NCBI RefSeq assembly: GCF_900141635.1
Contig: NZ_FSRH01000019.1
Coordinates: 1 to 45,516 of the forward strand
DNA length: 45,516 bases
Reading direction: 5' to 3'
Source: Peptoclostridium litorale DSM 5388
Lineage (GTDB): Bacteria; Bacillota; Clostridia; Peptostreptococcales; Peptostreptococcaceae
The translations under genes and the position numbers were made by a program. This document shows, one piece after another, positions 17,111 to 24,713 of the stretch (position 1 is the stretch's first letter; the number at the start of each line of letters is the position of its first letter). The notes below the pieces were generated by a model. It was given only the letters and a program-made list of their open reading frames with translations, searched no databases and had not been told where the DNA came from.

Positions 17111-18760
17111 ATGCAAAGTATTAAAACAAGAAGCATAAAAAGGAGCCTTAACATATGGGCTGTAATGAGCTTTTTTTTCATAGTGCTCATAATCTTGCCC
17201 AACATAAGCGTTCTTGCGGCTGTATTTAAAAGACCAAATGAAAATTGGCTGCATATAAGGAAATATCTCCTTAGGGACTATATAGCAAATTCAATAATGC
17301 TTGTATCTTTTACCGGGCTTTTTGCATCGGTTTTGGGAACACTGTGCGCCTGGCTTGTATGTGCATACGATTTTCCGCTTCGAAAATTCATGAAGTGGGC
17401 CCTTATGTTGCCGCTGGCTATTCCTCCATATATAGCAGCATATATATACGGTGGCATGCTAAGCTACACCGGCGTGATACAGACATTCATGAGAAACAGA
17501 ATGGGGCTTCAGCCTGACCAGAAGTACTTTGACATAATGTCAATGAAGGGCGCCATTTTCATATTCACTTTTTTTCTATTCCCGTATGTATATATAATTA
17601 CAAAGTCGTTCTTGGAAAGGCAAAGCTCATCTCTCATAGAGAATGCCAGGCTTCTGGGGAAGAGTTCACTCGAAATTTTTTTCAATGTCATATTGCCGGT
17701 CAGCAGGGCGTCAATAGTTGCGGGAACAAGCCTTGTTGCAATGGAGGTTTTAAATGATTACGGAGTCGTCCAGTATTTTGGGATTCCGGCATTCAGCACG
17801 GCCATATTCAAGGCGTGGTTTTCAATGGGGGACATTGATTCCGCGATAAAGCTCTCATCGATACTTATGGTCATGGTGGTATCTGTGCTTGTAGGAGAAA
17901 ACTTCATGAGAGGAAGGAGAAGATACAGTTTAAACAGCGCCAGGGCTGGACGCATAGTAAGGAAAAAGCTAAGGGGAGCGCATTCGGCCATGGCCTCGCT
18001 GGCATGCATTTTGGTTTTTGGATTTGGATTTGCAGTGCCGCTAATGCAGCTTGCATACTGGGGAATTATGACATACAGGGACATAATTACTGGGGAGTTT
18101 ATAAGCATGACAATGACATCTTTGTTTATGGCAATCATCACTTCGCTTATAATAATGGGAATTGCACTTGTGATGGCAAACTATTGCAGGCTGTCAGGAG
18201 GTCGTATTTCAAAAGTATATTCAAGGATAACCTCTATAGGATATTCAATACCTGCAGCTGTCATATCAGTAGCGATGATTGTATTTTTCATATCGGTGGA
18301 TAAAAGTCTGTATGCTTTGGTGAGCGGCATAGGGATAGAATCGCCCAAGCTCATACTCAGCACCAGCATAGCTATGCTTGTATTTGCATACTGTGTGAGG
18401 TTTTTGGCGGTGGGATACGGCAGCGTGGAGTCAGGCTTTCAAAAGACAGGCAAGAGGTTCCATGAATCTTCAAGAATGCTTGGAAAAAACAGCATCCAGA
18501 CTTTCTGGCAGGTAGACCTCAAGTTGATACAGCCGGCGCTGACAGGGGGATTTCTTCTGGTGTTTGTGGACATACTAAAGGAGCTTCCGCTCACGCTGAT
18601 ACTCAGGCCTTTCAATTTCAACACGCTTGCGATAAAGGCTTACCAGTATGCGAATGACGAGATGATACACGAGGCATCAATAGCGTCTCTTATAATAATA
18701 GGAATTAGTCTTGCGGCGATATATGCATTCAACAAAACAGGAAGTAGGGAGGCGGAGTAA
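17111..18760 (+). CDS. Ferric iron ABC transporter permease (FbpB-like, duplicated domain)
   Basis: The 549-residue polytopic membrane protein has two copies of the binding-protein-dependent permease domain, as in FbpB/SfuB. The first EAA-like loop is SLIENARLLGKSSLEIFFNVILP and the second is RFHESSRMLGKNSIQTFWQV. It forms the channel for iron import with the binding lipoprotein and the ATPase. The ATG at 17111 has AGAGGG 7 bases upstream; an in-frame ATG at 17090 has none. Its stop overlaps the start of the ATPase gene, implying translational coupling. Confidence 0.92.
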   Translation: MQSIKTRSIKRSLNIWAVMSFFFIVLIILPNISVLAAVFKRPNENWLHIRKYLLRDYIANSIMLVSFTGLFASVLGTLCAWLVCAYDFPLRKFMKWALMLPLAIPPYIAAYIYGGMLSYTGVIQTFMRNRMGLQPDQKYFDIMSMKGAIFIFTFFLFPYVYIITKSFLERQSSSLIENARLLGKSSLEIFFNVILPVSRASIVAGTSLVAMEVLNDYGVVQYFGIPAFSTAIFKAWFSMGDIDSAIKLSSILMVMVVSVLVGENFMRGRRRYSLNSARAGRIVRKKLRGAHSAMASLACILVFGFGFAVPLMQLAYWGIMTYRDIITGEFISMTMTSLFMAIITSLIIMGIALVMANYCRLSGGRISKVYSRITSIGYSIPAAVISVAMIVFFISVDKSLYALVSGIGIESPKLILSTSIAMLVFAYCVRFLAVGYGSVESGFQKTGKRFHESSRMLGKNSIQTFWQVDLKLIQPALTGGFLLVFVDILKELPLTLILRPFNFNTLAIKAYQYANDEMIHEASIASLIIIGISLAAIYAFNKTGSREAE

Positions 18761-19443
18761 TGTTTGTCAGCATTGAGAGTCTGAGCTTTAAATATCCGGG
18801 ATCGAAAGAGTGCGTACTTGACAATCTGGACATGGAAATAGCAAAGGGAGAGGTTCTTGCGATACTTGGTGAGAGCGGAAGTGGAAAGAGCACAATACTA
18901 AGGATTCTGGCGGGGCTTGAGGAGCCGGAGTGCGGGATCATAAGGGCCGATGGACAGACAATTGTTTCAGACAGGGTTTTCACGGAGCCTGAAAAAAGAG
19001 GAATGGGGATGGTGTTTCAGGATTATGCGCTTTTCCCGCATATGACCGTCGAGCAGAACATAATATTTGGAATGGGCAAAATTGCCCGCAAAGAGAAAAA
19101 GTCAAGGCTGGACGAGCTTATCCACATGGTGAGGATGAAGGGCTATGAAAAGAGGTATCCCCACGAGCTGAGTGGAGGCCAACAGCAGAGGGTGGCCCTT
19201 GCAAGAGCCATGGCTCCAAGGCCAAAGCTGATGCTGCTTGACGAGCCTTTCAGCAGTCTGGATGCCAATCTTCAGTCCAGTATAAGGGCCGATGTAAAGG
19301 ATATACTTTCAAATTCTGGAATAACATCGGTGTTTGTGACCCACGACAAGCAGGATGCGCTTTCGATAGCTGACAGGGTAATAGTCGTTGAAAAGGGCAG
19401 AATAGTAAGGAACGGAAGGCCCAGAGATATTCTGGCGGTGTGA
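18760..19443 (+). CDS. Ferric iron ABC transporter ATP-binding protein (short FbpC-like)
   Basis: The 227-residue ATPase has Walker A GESGSGKST, Q-loop MVFQDYALFPHMTV (an FbpC/PotA-like sequence), signature LSGGQQQRVALARA, Walker B LMLLDEPFSSLD and a switch His in FVTHDKQDA. It powers the permease encoded immediately upstream. It is about 110-130 residues shorter than classical FbpC because it stops after the core nucleotide-binding domain and lacks the C-terminal regulatory/TOBE region. The stop is followed by 77 bases and a strong terminator, and no decayed coding remnant is evident there, so the short form looks genuine. Confidence 0.92.
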   Translation: MFVSIESLSFKYPGSKECVLDNLDMEIAKGEVLAILGESGSGKSTILRILAGLEEPECGIIRADGQTIVSDRVFTEPEKRGMGMVFQDYALFPHMTVEQNIIFGMGKIARKEKKSRLDELIHMVRMKGYEKRYPHELSGGQQQRVALARAMAPRPKLMLLDEPFSSLDANLQSSIRADVKDILSNSGITSVFVTHDKQDALSIADRVIVVEKGRIVRNGRPRDILAV

Positions 19444-19520
19444 CAATAAAACATCTGAGACTGCCTTGAGCTTCCAAGCTGCGATGCCCGCAGGGGAAGC
19501 GGTGGAGAATATTTTGGAAA

Positions 19521-19554
19521 AGCAAGGGGCTGCTAAGTTTAGCAGCCCCTTGCT
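19521..19554. terminator. Strong hairpin terminator between convergent genes
   Basis: A 16-bp perfect stem (AGCAAGGGGCTGCTAA at 19521-19536 and its complement at 19539-19554) is flanked on the left by AAAA, giving a T run on the minus strand. It closes both the iron operon and the small gene ending at 19573. Confidence 0.8.
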
Positions 19555-19572
19555 CCTTTGGTATGAAAAATT

Positions 19573-19890
19573 TTAAGCGGTCTTCAGCGTTGTAGTTACA
19601 TGGCCTCTTACAAAGAATTGAGTGTTTTTAAAGCCAAGAGATTTAAGCTTGAGTTCTAAAAGCTCCTTGGCGTCAACTTCATCAGGTGAAGAATAAAGCT
19701 TTTCCCATTTGAACTGATCAGGATTATCCATCATAAAGTCGATCGCGGCTTCGTTTGAAAGGACGTATCTCTTGTCTAGGAATTCTCCATCCTGAGAACC
19801 TTCATAGCCGTAAGAGAATTTCTTGTTGTCGATTTGGATTTCGAAATAATTTCCAAGAATATCGTTAACTTTTTTAATATTTAGACTCAT
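19573..19890 (-). CDS. Small conserved protein of unknown family, paralog A
   Basis: This 105-residue cytoplasmic-looking protein starts MSLNIKKVNDILGNYFEIQI. There is no signal peptide or membrane helix. It aligns along most of its length with the protein at 21241-21528: shared features are an opening KK-x-(n)-DI-x-G-(N/D)-Y-(F/I)-EI, then a GYE-(x)-DGE-(F/I)-(L/M)-D-(K/R)-R core, an N-E-x-A-I-DF segment, and L-x-x-LGF near the end. The ATG at 19890 has AAGGGG 9 bases upstream; a GTG at 19899 is also in frame. I do not recognise the family and no function can be given. It is convergent with the iron operon, and is probably monocistronic. Confidence 0.75.
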   Translation of the reverse strand: MSLNIKKVNDILGNYFEIQIDNKKFSYGYEGSQDGEFLDKRYVLSNEAAIDFMMDNPDQFKWEKLYSSPDEVDAKELLELKLKSLGFKNTQFFVRGHVTTTLKTA

Positions 19891-20095
19891 AACACACACC
19901 CCTTTTAAAATGTTTTGTTTATTAATTATTTAACTATATATCTTAAAAAATATATGTACTCGATGTATTGTTATTTATATGATACCACATAAGAACCCCT
20001 TTTAAAACAAAAACATTGAATATTGCGTATAAATATTAGCGGCATTTACAATCCGCCCCGAATGCAGTGGACGGGGAGATATATTTTATTAATGT

Positions 20096-20125
20096 TTTAA
20101 CAAAATATATCTGGTAAACTATACT
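20096..20125 (+). promoter_or_regulatory. Probable promoter of the ornithine cyclodeaminase-like gene
   Basis: TTTAAC (20096-20101), an 18-base spacer and TATACT (20120-20125), 35 bases before the start codon. Confidence 0.5.
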
Positions 20126-20160
20126 TTAAACGGGACTAAAATTTATTTGGGGGTGGTTAT

Positions 20161-21120
20161 ATGTTATACATGGGAAGAGACGATATAACAGGAAATATGG
20201 ATTTTGAAGGAATGATGGACAGTATAGAAAGGGCGTATAAGATATATGAAAGCGAAAGTTTCGATATGCCTGACAGGATACATATATCGCATGGGGAAGA
20301 TACTTTGCTTTACATGCCGTGCTTTTCAAACAGCGTATTTGGAACAAAAGTCATAGGGGTTTTCCCTGGAAACAGCAGTAAGGGAAAACCGTCAGTAGAC
20401 GGCATCATGATATTAAACAGTTCAAAGGACGGGAGCATTCTTTCCATAATGGACGGTGCTGCGATTACAGCTGTGAGGACAGGAGCGGTAGGCGGGTGTG
20501 CTGTTAGGCGGCTGGCAGGAGAGGGGGTAAAAAGCCTTGGCGTGATAGGCACGGGAACGCAGGCATTTTACCAGGCGCTTTTTGCATGCCATGCAGCGGA
20601 AATAGAAGAGGTAAGCATATTTGGAAGGTCCGCGGACAAGGCAAATGAGCTTTGCAAAAGGCTGAGGGCTCAACTTGGAGACGTGCACATAGTGCAGTGT
20701 AAAAGCGCAGAGGAGCTTCTTAAAAAAAGCGACATAGTCATAACCGCAACGTCTGCCCAAAAGACTGTACTGCCTGACAATCCGGATATTCTGGAGGGAA
20801 AGCTTTTTGTCGCGATAGGTTCCTATAAGCCGGATATGAGGGAGCTTCCGGACGCCCTTTTTCCGCTCCTTTCAAATGTCTACATAGACACGGATTTTGC
20901 ATCAGAGGAGTCTGGCGATATAAAAGTTCCTCTTGAAAAGGGCATCATATATGCAGAAAAAATAGAGAGATTTTCAAATCTGGTTGCAGAGGAAAAATAT
21001 GTAATACAAGACGGAACCCGTCTTTTCAAATCCGTGGGAATGGCGCTTTTTGACATTGTGGTCGCAAAAGAGATATATGAAAGAGCGACTGCACAGGGCA
21101 GGGGAACAAATCTGAAATGA
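20161..21120 (+). CDS. Ornithine cyclodeaminase / mu-crystallin family protein
   Basis: The 319-residue protein has the family's mixed architecture: an N-terminal dimerisation/substrate part with GTKVIGVFPGN, MILNSSKDGSILSIMDG and the substrate-contacting RTGAVGG (about 103-109), and a Rossmann domain with SLGVIGTGTQA (about 124-134). Family enzymes use NAD(P)H/NAD+ on amino or imino acids (ornithine cyclodeaminase, alanine dehydrogenase, ketimine reductase, lysine cyclodeaminase). The true substrate cannot be decided from motifs. GGGGTGG precedes the ATG. It stands alone between two small paralogous genes on the opposite strand and ends at a bidirectional hairpin. Confidence 0.9.
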   Translation: MLYMGRDDITGNMDFEGMMDSIERAYKIYESESFDMPDRIHISHGEDTLLYMPCFSNSVFGTKVIGVFPGNSSKGKPSVDGIMILNSSKDGSILSIMDGAAITAVRTGAVGGCAVRRLAGEGVKSLGVIGTGTQAFYQALFACHAAEIEEVSIFGRSADKANELCKRLRAQLGDVHIVQCKSAEELLKKSDIVITATSAQKTVLPDNPDILEGKLFVAIGSYKPDMRELPDALFPLLSNVYIDTDFASEESGDIKVPLEKGIIYAEKIERFSNLVAEEKYVIQDGTRLFKSVGMALFDIVVAKEIYERATAQGRGTNLK

Positions 21121-21172
21121 TAGTGCATTAATAGTGCAATAAATCTACAGTATAAGTGAATGAGCAAAAATA

Positions 21173-21209
21173 TGAAGGGCCTTTTCAGTAGTGATACTGA
21201 AAGGCCTTC
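21173..21209. terminator. Bidirectional terminator
   Basis: About 15 bp of stem (GAAGGGCCTTTTCAGTA from 21174, with one bulged G, against TACTGAAAGGCCTTC at 21195-21209) separates the converging genes ending at 21120 and 21241. The minus-strand side is followed by TTTTT. Confidence 0.75.
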
Positions 21210-21240
21210 ATATTTGGAATAAACTATGGATTTTGAAATT

Positions 21241-21528
21241 TTATTTTTTTATGAAATATACAGTTTCCTCAAATCCCAGCTCATTTAGCCTCTTTTCGAC
21301 CATTTTCTTGGCATCTGTCCCGTGAAGGCATAGTATGTCATCCCAGTCGAACTTTTCAATATTTTCAGATACAAAGTCAATTGCGTGCTCGTTTGCAAGC
21401 ATTACCCGCCTGTCCATTATCTCGCCGTCTTCTGCGATTTCATAGCCAAACCTCATTGTCTTGCCGTCTTTTTCTATTTCGATGTAATCCCCGTGAATGT
21501 CTTGAATCTTTTTTACATTTGCATCCAT
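21241..21528 (-). CDS. Small conserved protein of unknown family, paralog B
   Basis: The 95-residue protein starts MDANVKKIQDIHGDYIEIEK and resembles the 105-residue protein at 19573 throughout: the DI-x-G-x-Y-x-EI opening, GYE-(x)-DGE-I-MDRR core, NEHAIDF and ELGFEE end. It has no signal peptide or membrane segment. GGAAGGGGTG lies upstream of the ATG, nearly the same leader as in paralog A. The two genes flank the ornithine cyclodeaminase-like gene, both on the minus strand, and look like an old duplication. The function is unknown; the size and charge would suit a regulatory or adaptor protein, but that is only a guess. Confidence 0.75.
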   Translation of the reverse strand: MDANVKKIQDIHGDYIEIEKDGKTMRFGYEIAEDGEIMDRRVMLANEHAIDFVSENIEKFDWDDILCLHGTDAKKMVEKRLNELGFEETVYFIKK

Positions 21529-21552
21529 AAAAACACCCCTTCCAAATTGAAC

Positions 21553-21625
21553 AATCTACATGGCTTTATATTTTAGGCTTTTTGGATTATTACCCAAAAA
21601 ATCCAGAGGAAAAGCCATGTAGATT
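21553..21625. repeat. 73-bp inverted-repeat element
   Basis: A perfect 15-base inverted repeat (AATCTACATGGCTTT at 21553-21567, complement at 21611-21625) encloses 43 bases that contain a second, weaker pair (GGCTTTTTGGAT near 21577 against ATCC...AAAAGCC near 21601). It lies between two divergently oriented genes, so it is not a terminator by position. It could be a small mobile inverted-repeat element or a regulatory cruciform. Confidence 0.6.
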
Positions 21626-21662
21626 AAATTTAGATTAAATCAGGGGAGTTTAAGGGGCATAT

Positions 21663-23015
21663 GTGATAAAATATTATGAAATAGGAAAAGAAAGGGAGGA
21701 GAATGACATCACGGGCGACAAGAAAAAGGGAATACTAATGGGTATTCTAATAGGCTGCGTTGTAACAGCAGGACTGTTTGGAATATGGAGCAAGGTGAAG
21801 GATTTTGAATTCGGCAAAAAAGAGACAGAATATGAGCACGTAATAATGGGATGGGACTACCTTGCAGACAAGAAGTTTGTTTCGGAGAAATCAGCCGAGT
21901 CGGGATACAATACGGTGGCCCCCCTATGGTACAAGATAGAAGGGAGCAAGAGCGATATTGACGGAGTGAGGCTCAAGATAACCTCTGACAGCGAGTATGT
22001 GAATCTGGCTCATAAAAACGGGTATAAGGTCTGGGCCATGCTCTCGGACGGCTTTTCACCTACTAGAAGCAGGCTTATATTTGAAAATGAAGACAAGATG
22101 AACAGCATAATAGATACTATAGTTGAAGATGTGGATGCAAAGGGCATAGACGGAGTGAATGTGGACTTTGAAGGAGACGGAAGAAAAAACAGGGAAGGGT
22201 TTACACGGTTTGTGAGCATACTTTCTCAGAAGCTAAAGGAAAGCGGCAAGGTGATAAGCGTTGATGTGACGGGATACGACTCTTACAGCCTTTCATCGTA
22301 CTACGACAGGGCGGAGCTTTCGAAAATGTGCGACTATATAATACTGATGGGATATGACGAACACTGGTCTGGAAGCAAGGTTGCGGGCTCAGTATCTTCT
22401 ATAGGATGGGTTAAGGGAAATATTGAAAGCACTCTTGAAGAGGTTCCGCCTGAAAAATTGGTGCTTGGAATACCTTTTTACACGAGGACTTGGAGAGTGG
22501 TAGAAGGTCAGGGCGTAGAAGTGACAAACGCCTTTGTAAATGTAAGAAAGGCTCCTTCGACGGACGGTGAAAAGCTGGCAAGTGTGAAGAAAGGGACGTT
22601 CTACAAGCTGCTTGGAAGCGTGGATGGAGAGGAAATAGCGGGGAGTTCAAAGTGGTACAGTATAAACTACAATGGAAGCGAGGCATATGTACATTCGAAA
22701 TATGTAAGTGCCTTAGACTACGGAAACGAGGGAAGGGCGTCTTCTAAAGCCCATGCCATAAGGATTCAAAACAACATGCTTAAGGAAAAGAACATGCAGG
22801 TGGCGCTCGACGAGGCTTCGGGACAAAATATTGCCGTATATGAAAATGGCGACGGAAGCCTTACCAAGATATGGCTTGAAGATGAGACGGCCATAAAAAA
22901 GAGGATGGAGATTGTAAAAGAGCTCGGCCTTGCCGGGGTTTCAGCATGGAGGCTTGGATATGAGGACGAGAGCACATGGAAGCATGTGGTTGAAGGGCTC
23001 TATGGCGAAAAATAG
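21663..23015 (+). CDS. Membrane-anchored GH18 glycosidase with inserted SH3 domain
   Basis: This 450-residue protein has a membrane anchor at about 26-44 and a family-18 glycoside hydrolase barrel with the catalytic DGVNVDFE (163-170, Glu170 as acid) and YIILMGYDEHW. A bacterial SH3 domain (about 285-350, FVNVRKAPS ... WYSINYNGSEAYVHSKYV) is inserted inside the barrel, before the final strands (SAWRLGYED). Related spore cortex or wall enzymes act on peptidoglycan-type glycans, and the SH3 insert may bind the wall; the substrate is inferred. GTG at 21663 has AAGGGG upstream. However, a strong GGGAGG sits at 21694-21699 with no in-frame ATG at the right distance, and ATG 21738 overlaps a short upstream frame, so the true start is uncertain. 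Confidence 0.85.
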   Translation: MIKYYEIGKEREENDITGDKKKGILMGILIGCVVTAGLFGIWSKVKDFEFGKKETEYEHVIMGWDYLADKKFVSEKSAESGYNTVAPLWYKIEGSKSDIDGVRLKITSDSEYVNLAHKNGYKVWAMLSDGFSPTRSRLIFENEDKMNSIIDTIVEDVDAKGIDGVNVDFEGDGRKNREGFTRFVSILSQKLKESGKVISVDVTGYDSYSLSSYYDRAELSKMCDYIILMGYDEHWSGSKVAGSVSSIGWVKGNIESTLEEVPPEKLVLGIPFYTRTWRVVEGQGVEVTNAFVNVRKAPSTDGEKLASVKKGTFYKLLGSVDGEEIAGSSKWYSINYNGSEAYVHSKYVSALDYGNEGRASSKAHAIRIQNNMLKEKNMQVALDEASGQNIAVYENGDGSLTKIWLEDETAIKKRMEIVKELGLAGVSAWRLGYEDESTWKHVVEGLYGEK

Positions 23016-23046
23016 AATGTAATGAAAACATTAGGAGGAAAATATT

Positions 23047-23760
23047 ATGAAATTTAAAAAATTGGGACTATTGGCCTTGGCAGGGGCGCTTGGGATTATG
23101 ATTACTGCTGGATGCGCCAAGGAGGAAGCGCCAAATGAAGATGCAAACGCCAATCAGCAGGAGCAGGTTCAGGATGATGGATATTCTTCGGATTCTACGA
23201 AATCGGGATATGCTATTGAAAGGATGGAGCTGGATATTGCAGACGGCGGATCTGACAGCAGGGTGTACTACCCTAAAATGCAGGACTACAAGGGAGAGCT
23301 TACTCAGGACTATATAAACCAGAGTCTTGAAAATGCTGTGAAAATGTATGCCGACAAGGACAGCTATTCGAGCGCGCAAATAGACTACAACATAAAGAGG
23401 ATGGATTCGGATGTGCTCAGCATTGTGTTTAAGGGGACAGCGGAGCCAAGAGGTCTAGGAAGAACCGTAAACATAATGAAAAGCGTGAACATAGACGTTG
23501 GAACATCAAACGAGATAACATATGATAATCTCGTGAAAGACGACGAGAGCATGAGGAAAGTGCTTGCACAAAAGCTAAAGGAGTCAAAAAATATGGAATT
23601 CGAGGCAGAAGGTATAAGGGTTTATTTTGACAACGGCAGCATAGTGTTCTTCTACATGCCTCTTGACGACAGCGCAGAAGAGTTCATCCAGATAGAGGTT
23701 CCTGAAGGCGAGATAGAGGACATTCTAAATAAAGAATTCGGGGAACATCCGGCAAGCTAA
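23047..23760 (+). CDS. Lipoprotein of unknown function (RsiV/DUF4163-like fold suspected)
   Basis: The 237-residue protein has a lipoprotein signal with Cys23 in ITAGC, then a low-complexity Asn/Gln/Asp linker (25-55). The folded part starts around YAIERMELDIADGG. Its middle (YNIKRMDSDVLSIVFKG ... SVNIDVGTSNEITYDNLV) resembles the DUF4163/DUF3298 arrangement found in RsiV and PdaC-like proteins, but this is a weak judgement by eye. It is 31 bases downstream of the GH18 gene with its own AGGAGG site, so the two are probably co-expressed at the cell surface. Confidence 0.75.
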   Translation: MKFKKLGLLALAGALGIMITAGCAKEEAPNEDANANQQEQVQDDGYSSDSTKSGYAIERMELDIADGGSDSRVYYPKMQDYKGELTQDYINQSLENAVKMYADKDSYSSAQIDYNIKRMDSDVLSIVFKGTAEPRGLGRTVNIMKSVNIDVGTSNEITYDNLVKDDESMRKVLAQKLKESKNMEFEAEGIRVYFDNGSIVFFYMPLDDSAEEFIQIEVPEGEIEDILNKEFGEHPAS

Positions 23761-23809
23761 AAATAAATATTGGCGGAAGCATTACATGATATCGAAACAA
23801 TATCTTTTA

Positions 23810-23818
23810 TGCTATAAT
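23810..23818 (+). promoter_or_regulatory. Extended -10 promoter of the hemolysin III-like gene
   Basis: TGC-TATAAT (TG at 23810-23811, TATAAT at 23813-23818) is an extended -10 element; the -35 region is weak. It implies a leader of about 75 bases. Confidence 0.55.
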
Positions 23819-23827
23819 ATGGGCATA

Positions 23828-23859
23828 GGCAGTAGTTGGAAGAAAATACAACTTCTGCC
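23828..23859 (+). other. Leader hairpin before the hemolysin III-like gene
   Basis: GGCAGTAGTTG (23828-23838) pairs with CAACTTCTGCC (23849-23859) with one mismatch, around a 10-base A-rich loop. No T run follows immediately, so it is not a standard terminator. It would be near the 5' end of the transcript and could stabilise or regulate it. Confidence 0.5.
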
Positions 23860-23900
23860 TGGCTCCATGTTGACTGTTTTTTTGAAAGGACGGCTGAATT

Positions 23901-24554
23901 ATGGGCGAACTACTAAGCAGGAGATATTCGTTTAAGGAAGAAATTGCAAACAGCATAACACACGGAGTTGGAGTGATTTTCAGTATTGTGGCTCTCACTA
24001 TGCTTCTTGTGTATGCAATATTGCAAAGAAGGGCAATATCAATAGTGGGCTTTAGCATATACGGTATATGCTCAATATCACTTTATCTGGCTTCAACTCT
24101 ATACCACAGCTTCAAAAATGAAAAGGCAAAGAGGATACTCAGGATATTCGACCATTCCTCGATATATCTTTTTATAGCAGGGACGTATACCCCTGTCGCA
24201 CTGCTTTCCATGAAGGGGTACTGGAGGATAGGAATACTGTCGGGAGTATGGGCAATAGCTATTCTAGGCATACTTTTCAAAGTTTTTACATATAAAAAAA
24301 TTGACAAATACAAGGCATTTTCAATAGCGTTATATATAGTTATGGGATGGATTGTTGTAATAGCTGTAAAGCCAATGATTGAAAACGTGCCGATTGGTTT
24401 TTTCATGTGGCTGCTTGCGGGAGGGATAGTGTACACTGTAGGTACCGTGTTTTATGCAATAAAGAAAATACCTTACAACCATGCGATATGGCATTTGTTT
24501 GTGCTTGCAGGAAGCGTGCTCCACTTTTTGGGCATATTCATATACCTTGCATGA
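23901..24554 (+). CDS. Hemolysin III / PAQR-family membrane protein
   Basis: This 217-residue, seven-helix integral membrane protein has the family marks: EEIANSITHGVGV at the start, LASTLYHSF (His about 73), FDHSSIYLFIAGTYTPV, and HAIWHLFVLAGSVLHF near the end. The conserved histidines and aspartate form the putative metal site of PAQR-type proteins. Bacterial members are named after a Bacillus cereus haemolysin, but their normal role is unclear, so pore formation should not be assumed. AAAGGA lies about 10 bases before the ATG. It is a single-gene unit with a structured leader and a strong terminator. Confidence 0.9.
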   Translation: MGELLSRRYSFKEEIANSITHGVGVIFSIVALTMLLVYAILQRRAISIVGFSIYGICSISLYLASTLYHSFKNEKAKRILRIFDHSSIYLFIAGTYTPVALLSMKGYWRIGILSGVWAIAILGILFKVFTYKKIDKYKAFSIALYIVMGWIVVIAVKPMIENVPIGFFMWLLAGGIVYTVGTVFYAIKKIPYNHAIWHLFVLAGSVLHFLGIFIYLA

Positions 24555-24630
24555 AAAATATGCTTTTAAGTGGATTTGCCACTGAATGAAAACTGCGGTA
24601 AACAGCATGCGAGGTTACAAAGAAATGGCA

Positions 24631-24668
24631 AAACCCGAAAGTCAAAATGATGGACTTTCGGGTTTTTT
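24631..24668. terminator. Bidirectional terminator between convergent genes
   Basis: A perfect 13-bp stem (AAACCCGAAAGTC at 24631-24643 and complement 24653-24665) is followed by a T run. The minus side reads into TTTT, so it also serves the oxidoreductase gene. Confidence 0.85.
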
Positions 24669-24713
24669 ATATTCTTGATATTCAAAGCAGGCTGTTTAAT
24701 ATTCGAATGATTT

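Noticed and set aside
21121-21172. Short inverted repeat TAGTGCATTAATAGTGCA after the cyclodeaminase gene
   Set aside because: TGCATTA/TAGTGCA pairing is short and better explained by chance; the real terminator is at 21173-21209.
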